A stretch of 48,160 bases of DNA. It comes from an uncultured bacterium (GTDB lineage: Bacteria > Patescibacteriota > Minisyncoccia > Phycocordibacterales > PALSA-1337). The DNA is taken from NCBI GenBank assembly GCA_903876465.1, contig CAIRAF010000065.1:1-48160 (forward strand), written 5' to 3'. Shown here piece by piece: positions 44,550-48,160 of the stretch (positions within the stretch are counted from its first letter, which is position 1; each line of letters begins with the position of its first letter). A model generated the notes under the pieces. The model did not search any database and was not told where the DNA came from. It saw nothing but the letters and a program-made list of their open reading frames with translations. The translations under genes were made by a program, and so were the position numbers.

Positions 44550-45143
44550 ATGTCTAAAAATAACAAAGGAGGTTTTACTCTTATTGAATTGATGGTCGTG
44601 ATTTCCATTATCGCTCTCCTGTCATCTGTTGTCTTGGCATCACTACAAAGTGCAAAAAAGAGGAGTAATGACGCTACGGTCAGACAAGAATTACTTCAAG
44701 TTCGCAGTTGGATGGAACTCCAAAGGGATACAAATGGATCATATGCAAACGCTTTTGGTGCCACAGCTCTAGGTTCCGCTGTACAGACTACCGATGGTGT
44801 AAATGGTGTCAATTATTTTGCCTTTGGGCCTACGTCTGGTGTTAGTGGTGGTGTAACTACAAATCTATGTAGTACAATCAATGATACACAATTAAAAAAT
44901 GTCTGTACTGATATTGTGAAAAATAGCGCTAATGCAACTATCCCTGTATTACTCATAGGCGGGCCACAGACGACATGGGCTACACATAATCAGTATTCTA
45001 TCCAAGCACAGGTTCCATCTACAGTTCAGTCAAACCAACTTTCCACTTGTCTAGGTAGTAGTAACAATACATCATCAAATAACGATGATCTCGGTTCCGG
45101 AAGTTATTTGTTTTCTGGCACTGGTTGTCTAGCCAATCCATAA
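44550..45143 (+). CDS. Type IV pilin-like protein with class III signal
   Basis: 197 residues from ATG 44550. A short basic leader MSKNNKGG is followed by FTLIELMVVISIIALLSSVV, the canonical prepilin-peptidase site after Gly with Phe+1 and Glu+5. The helix continues to ASLQSAKKRSNDA. The globular part holds two Cys (LCSTI, NVCTDI) and a C-terminal pair (STCLGSS, GTGCLANP) that may form a D-region disulfide. It is probably a pilin or pseudopilin used for host attachment or DNA uptake. The frame extends upstream to 44487, but the leader there is not prepilin-like. Confidence 0.9.
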   Translation: MSKNNKGGFTLIELMVVISIIALLSSVVLASLQSAKKRSNDATVRQELLQVRSWMELQRDTNGSYANAFGATALGSAVQTTDGVNGVNYFAFGPTSGVSGGVTTNLCSTINDTQLKNVCTDIVKNSANATIPVLLIGGPQTTWATHNQYSIQAQVPSTVQSNQLSTCLGSSNNTSSNNDDLGSGSYLFSGTGCLANP

Positions 45144-45194
45144 GATAACTATATAATATCTAGCCTGGAAGCTTTACTTATTTCTATGGCCGTG

Positions 45195-45200
45195 TATAAT
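45195..45200 (+). promoter_or_regulatory. -10 box upstream of bL25 gene
   Basis: TATAAT with a poor TTTACT -35 (45173-45178, 16-nt spacer). It leaves a leader of about 30 nt before ATG 45238. Confidence 0.45.
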
Positions 45201-45237
45201 GGTCGCTACATTCCTAACAGATATTTAATTGACTATT

Positions 45238-45924
45238 ATGCTCTCACTAACAGTAGAAAAACGCAAAATTGTGGGTAAATTGGACGAAGTACGTGATGCT
45301 GGCCTTATGCCTGCAGTCTTTTATGGTCCAAAAGAAGCTTCAACATCAGTCTCTGTTCCTCTTTCTGATTTTAAGAAAGTTTGGAAGAAAGCAGGAAAAT
45401 CATCAGTTATCATCTTGAAGGACGGCAATACTGAACACGAAGCACTTATTCATGAGGTAGACATTCATCCACTTTCAGGCGAGCCTCGTCATGCTGATTT
45501 TTATGTTATTGAAAAGGGTAAAAAAATCAGTGTTCACGTTCCGCTTATATACGTTGGTGTTTCTCCAGCAGTAAAGGATAAGGGTGGTATTATCGTTAAG
45601 GTTCATCGTGAAGTTGAAGTTGAGGCAGCTCCTCGCGATCTTCCACATGAGCTTACTATCGATATTTCAAAGCTTGTTGAATTTTCAGATGTTATACACG
45701 CAAAGGACATTGTTCTTCCAAAGGGTGTAGATCTCAAGATCAATCCAGAGGAAGTTGTCACTTCTGTTTCTGAACCACGTGAAGAGAAGGAAGAAGCTCC
45801 AACAGCAATTGATATGTCAGCCATCGAAGTCGAAACAAAGGGCAAGGAAGTTAAAGAAGGTGAAGAAGGCGCTGCTCCAGCAGGTGATACCAAGGATGCA
45901 AAGAAGGCTCCAGAAAAGAAATAA
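45238..45924 (+). CDS. rplY: Ribosomal protein bL25 (CTC form)
   Basis: 228 residues. The N-terminal L25 domain has LTVEKRKIVGKLDEVRDAGL and MPAVFYGP, with LIHEVDIHPLSGEPRHADFY, and binds 5S rRNA. The C-terminal beta domain of the CTC/TL5 type follows (VHVPLIYVGVSPAVKDKGGI, PHELTIDISKL). It ends in a long acidic then Lys/Ala-rich tail (EEKEEAPTAIDMSAIEVETK, GDTKDAKKAPEKK), low complexity and probably disordered. The frame is open to a TTG at 45229, but the ATG at 45238 gives the usual MLSLTVEKR start. Confidence 0.93.
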   Translation: MLSLTVEKRKIVGKLDEVRDAGLMPAVFYGPKEASTSVSVPLSDFKKVWKKAGKSSVIILKDGNTEHEALIHEVDIHPLSGEPRHADFYVIEKGKKISVHVPLIYVGVSPAVKDKGGIIVKVHREVEVEAAPRDLPHELTIDISKLVEFSDVIHAKDIVLPKGVDLKINPEEVVTSVSEPREEKEEAPTAIDMSAIEVETKGKEVKEGEEGAAPAGDTKDAKKAPEKK

Positions 45925-45944
45925 TTTACATAATAAAAGTCAAC

Positions 45945-45973
45945 CAAAAAAGCTCCAGAAATGGAGTTTTTTT
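45945..45973 (+). terminator. Terminator after rplY
   Basis: A-run and CTCC (45953-45956), 6-nt loop, GGAG (45963-45966) and seven T. The T-run merges into the next gene's TATAAT (45976-45981). Confidence 0.7.
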
Positions 45974-45975
45974 GC

Positions 45976-45981
45976 TATAAT
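45976..45981 (+). promoter_or_regulatory. -10 box of the lytic transglycosylase gene
   Basis: TATAAT 7 nt before ATG 45989, overlapping the end of the rplY terminator; leaderless mRNA predicted. Confidence 0.5.
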
Positions 45982-45988
45982 ACTGCTA

Positions 45989-47359
45989 ATGAATCAACGA
46001 TATAGTAATTTTCTTATTGGTCTAATTGTTTTCTGCGTACCAGTCTTTGTACATGCCCAGACTTCTGCTACTCCACAATGTAATACGGCCGCTGAAAAAG
46101 CCGCGTGTCAGGTCCTTCTCCAGCAGACTTTGGACGAAGAAGCCCAAGCTCAACAACAACTTACTGCGGCTCAAGGGCAGAGCGCTTCATTATCTCAGGC
46201 TATTGCCGTCCTTACTGCAAAAATAAAAAAGGCTCAGCTTGATATAAAAGCAGAAAATCTATTAATTCAAACTCTTGGCAATGATATTCAGGATAAAACC
46301 AAACACATTGTTGATTTACAATCACATGTCGATAAAGGTAAACAAACACTAGGTGATCTTCTTAGAAAAACTCATGAAATAGACGCTTATTCATTACCTG
46401 AAGTATTATTATCTCAATCAACTGTGGCCGGATTCTTTAGTGATGTTGATGCTTTCGATTCTCTACAGCAAAGTCTCGAAAATACATTTACCATGTTACG
46501 AGCTGATGAAGCTTCAACGTCCGCAGAAAAAGATGCTTTGACTGCTCGTCAGAATAAAGAAATGGATGCTAAGTATGCCATCCAACAGCAGGAAAGTGCT
46601 ATTGCAGCTGATCAGAAACAACAAACCCAGCTTCTTTCTATTAGTAAGGGAAATGAGAAGGCTTACAATTCCCTCGTAGCGCAGAAGGCGGCTGCGGCTG
46701 GCCAAATTCGTGCAGCACTTTTTAACCTCGCTGGTGGTTCAAATCCTATTCCTTTCGGAACAGCACTTCAGTATGCACAATCTGCTTCCACTAAGACGGG
46801 TGTACCTCCAGCATTCTTGTTAGCTATCTTAAAGCAGGAGTCGAATCTCGGTGGCAATGTTGGGAAATGTTATCTTACTAATGCCAATACTGGGGCAGGT
46901 GTATATGTCACCAATGGTACGGTAGTTTCGAATGTTATGAAGCCTGGTCGTGATGTGCCAATATTCTTAAATATCACCAAATCTCTTGGGTTAGATCCAT
47001 ATCAGACAGTTGTTTCTTGTCAGTTGGGAGGCTTGGGCTGGGGTGGTGCTATGGGTCCAGCACAATTTATCCCATCAACATGGACATTGTTGAGTGATCG
47101 AGTCGGCACCGCTCTAGGTATATCTGATACTCCAAATCCATGGAATCCTGCACATGCAATCATGGCAGAAGCTCTGTTTATGGAAGATCTTGGGGCTAAT
47201 TCGTCAAGCTATACTGCTCAAAAGAATGCGGCTTGTAAGTATTATTCTGGACAAGCTTGCGGATATGTCAGTGGTGCGACGTCGTACGGTAACAGTGTTC
47301 TCAATCTTGCGTATTTCAATAGTAATAGTATTCAGTCGCAGATTGATCAGTTACAGTAG
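45989..47359 (+). CDS. Secreted coiled-coil protein with lytic transglycosylase (SLT-like) domain
   Basis: 456 residues from ATG 45989; the frame is open far upstream, through rplY, so that extension is rejected. The signal peptide NFLIGLIVFCVPVFVHA precedes QTSATPQCN. Residues about 40-250 form a long PcsB/CwlO-like coiled coil. The C-terminal third has the lysozyme-like signature: AFLLAILKQESNLGGNVGKC with the catalytic Glu, and GAMGPAQFIPSTWTLL, both hallmark SLT/MltB-type motifs. Several Cys (KCYL, VSCQLGG, AACKYY, QACGYV) may be disulfides. It probably cleaves peptidoglycan during division or to let surface structures pass. Coiled coils in related hydrolases couple to FtsEX, but no ftsEX is seen here. 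Confidence 0.85.
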   Translation: MNQRYSNFLIGLIVFCVPVFVHAQTSATPQCNTAAEKAACQVLLQQTLDEEAQAQQQLTAAQGQSASLSQAIAVLTAKIKKAQLDIKAENLLIQTLGNDIQDKTKHIVDLQSHVDKGKQTLGDLLRKTHEIDAYSLPEVLLSQSTVAGFFSDVDAFDSLQQSLENTFTMLRADEASTSAEKDALTARQNKEMDAKYAIQQQESAIAADQKQQTQLLSISKGNEKAYNSLVAQKAAAAGQIRAALFNLAGGSNPIPFGTALQYAQSASTKTGVPPAFLLAILKQESNLGGNVGKCYLTNANTGAGVYVTNGTVVSNVMKPGRDVPIFLNITKSLGLDPYQTVVSCQLGGLGWGGAMGPAQFIPSTWTLLSDRVGTALGISDTPNPWNPAHAIMAEALFMEDLGANSSSYTAQKNAACKYYSGQACGYVSGATSYGNSVLNLAYFNSNSIQSQIDQLQ

Positions 47360-47438
47360 GGATACTTAGAGGGAAAGTAAGGGGGGGCAGTTTTTTGTGC
47401 AGTATCATTTGGAGGTCATTCGAAATATTGTTTTTGTC

Positions 47439-47512
47439 TAAATGCGAAACATGGTCTAATGTATACCTGGTTTAGCCCTGATTAGTAGATATATTTTCTA
47501 GATTCGCATTTA
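47439..47512. promoter_or_regulatory. Inverted repeat upstream of the Fur-like gene
   Basis: TAAATGCGAA (47439-47448) and TTCGCATTTA (47503-47512), perfect 10-bp arms separated by 54 nt. Possible paired operator half-sites, or the ends of a leader structure. The remaining 47360-47569 shows nothing else. Confidence 0.45.
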
Positions 47513-47569
47513 ATTAAAATTGATTTTTGGGATGTGTCAGAAAACATCTAATATTTAATTATAAATTAA

Positions 47570-47872
47570 ATGCGTATCATTCAAAGAAAATATTTAAAAG
47601 CAACCGGTATTACTCGCCTAGTACCCAGCAGTGACCATTATTGGTCCAAACAGTTGAAAGTCACATCACCGCGCCTACAGATTTTGGATCTATTAAAGGA
47701 ATCAAATAAACCACTTTCTCTTAAAGATATTCATGAAAAATTACCTTTCATACATACAGCTACAGTATACAGAACACTTAATTCACTAATTAAAATGAAT
47801 ATCATCTGGAAAATTTATCCACATACAAGAAAACGAGCCTTATTTGAAATAAGACCTAAATCGTCAAAATAA
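47570..47872 (+). CDS. Fur-like winged-helix protein lacking a dimerisation domain
   Basis: 100 residues. TSPRLQILDLLKESNKPLSL and KDIHEKLPF followed by ATVYRTLNSLIKMNIIWKI match the N-terminal DNA-binding domain of Fur-type regulators (R-x-x-I-L-x-x-L, ATVYRTL-x-x-L). The protein ends there, about 40-50 residues short of a normal Fur. The C-terminal metal-binding and dimerisation beta domain with its His/Cys ligands is missing. A 30-residue N-terminal extension has no recognisable motif. It overlaps the convergent RNase J gene by 17 nt. It could be a metal-independent regulator or a decayed gene; the intact frame favours the former. Confidence 0.75.
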   Translation: MRIIQRKYLKATGITRLVPSSDHYWSKQLKVTSPRLQILDLLKESNKPLSLKDIHEKLPFIHTATVYRTLNSLIKMNIIWKIYPHTRKRALFEIRPKSSK

Positions 47873-48160
47873 CTGGAATAACCATCGGTCTCTTAGCCGT
47901 CTTCTGCAAAAGATATTTTTGCACAGCGTCAGTAATATTATCTTTAACGATATCAAGATTGAGCGGATTCATGCCTTTTGTCGAAGCATCTGCAGTCTCA
48001 CGTATGAGTAGGCGTACTTCATGAAGGAGCTCCTGTGATTCGCGTAGATAGACGAAACCACGTGAGATTATATCAGGTGACTTTTTAAGTTTACCAGTCT
48101 GTGCATTCATGATACCAAAGATGATAAAGATACCATCTTGAGCTAGCGCTTGACGATCAC
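47856..48160 (-). CDS. rnj: Ribonuclease J, C-terminal part (5' end outside window)
   Basis: The frame is open past the window edge. Its last 101 residues begin DRQALAQDGIFIIFGIMNAQ and include LKKSPDIISRGFVYLRESQE, then a helical stretch and IPVILTI at the end. RQ-L-DG--I and P-I-SRGF-Y form the conserved C-terminal domain pattern of RNase J beta-lactamase-fold nucleases, which mature and decay mRNA and rRNA. The catalytic metallo-beta-lactamase part lies outside the window. The 3' end overlaps the convergent Fur-like gene. Confidence 0.85.
   Translation of the reverse strand, partial: DRQALAQDGIFIIFGIMNAQTGKLKKSPDIISRGFVYLRESQELLHEVRLLIRETADASTKGMNPLNLDIVKDNITDAVQKYLLQKTAKRPMVIPVILTI

Noticed and set aside
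45755..45988. N-terminal extension of the lytic transglycosylase frame back into rplY
   Set aside because: It overlaps rplY in another frame and crosses a terminator. The ATG at 45989 gives a clear signal peptide and has a -10 box 7 nt upstream.
1..48160. Search for tRNA, rRNA, integrase or attachment sites
   Set aside because: GGTTCGA-like strings occur only inside coding sequence and no cloverleaf or mobile gene was found, so none is reported.

Overview
The window looks like a chromosome fragment of an ultra-small Patescibacteria (CPR) cell, most likely of the Parcubacteria type. This rests on gene content rather than on a marker tree. It has short compact genes with overlapping stops, O-antigen-ligase/TPR fusion proteins, a very large surface protein built from GIGTTSP-type repeats, a YerC-like TrpR protein, a prepilin, a zinc-ribbon microprotein next to secA, and many apparently leaderless promoters. 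TGA is used as a stop (end of the giant gene, and the HTH-membrane gene), so this is not one of the CPR lineages that recode TGA. No rRNA, tRNA, transposase, integrase or CRISPR array was seen.

Layout. (1) 1-7320, minus strand: a surface-polysaccharide cluster reading gmd, GDP-mannose-type Nudix, fcl, Wzx-type flippase, exostosin-like transferase, two SAM methyltransferases, GT2 glycosyltransferase, then a gene leaving the window. It makes GDP-fucose, assembles and modifies a glycan and flips it across the membrane. (2) 7427-17110: a divergent O-antigen ligase-like polymerase with TPRs, then murB, secA, a zinc-ribbon microprotein, a Nudix hydrolase and obg on the plus strand, converging on gatB (minus). 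secA is flanked by two copies of a hairpin element of about 95 nt. (3) 17207-39389: a surface-display locus. A MerR-type HTH gene and an AT-rich intergenic region with two perfect DnaA boxes precede an HTH-transmembrane protein. Then follow a secreted beta-rich protein, a 4906-residue fibre-like protein, two tandem secreted paralogues, a DUF916/WxLIP-like membrane protein and a second ligase/TPR protein. (4) 39492-48160: housekeeping genes. These are an RRM protein, a LOG-family protein, tgt, a TrpR-family regulator with a candidate operator, a PfkB kinase divergent from class II aldolase, two tiny membrane proteins, a prepilin, bL25, a coiled-coil lytic transglycosylase, a Fur-like winged-helix protein and the 3' end of an RNase J gene.

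The unifying theme is the cell surface: glycan synthesis (region 1 and both ligases), wall metabolism (murB, lytic transglycosylase), export (SecA) and a large exported fibre locus with its own candidate regulators. The items most worth following are the giant protein with an internal stop-transfer segment followed by a second signal-peptide-like segment, the WxL-like arrangement of its neighbours, the duplicated four-segment hairpin element around secA, and the repeated architecture of a -10 box placed 6-9 nt before the ATG.
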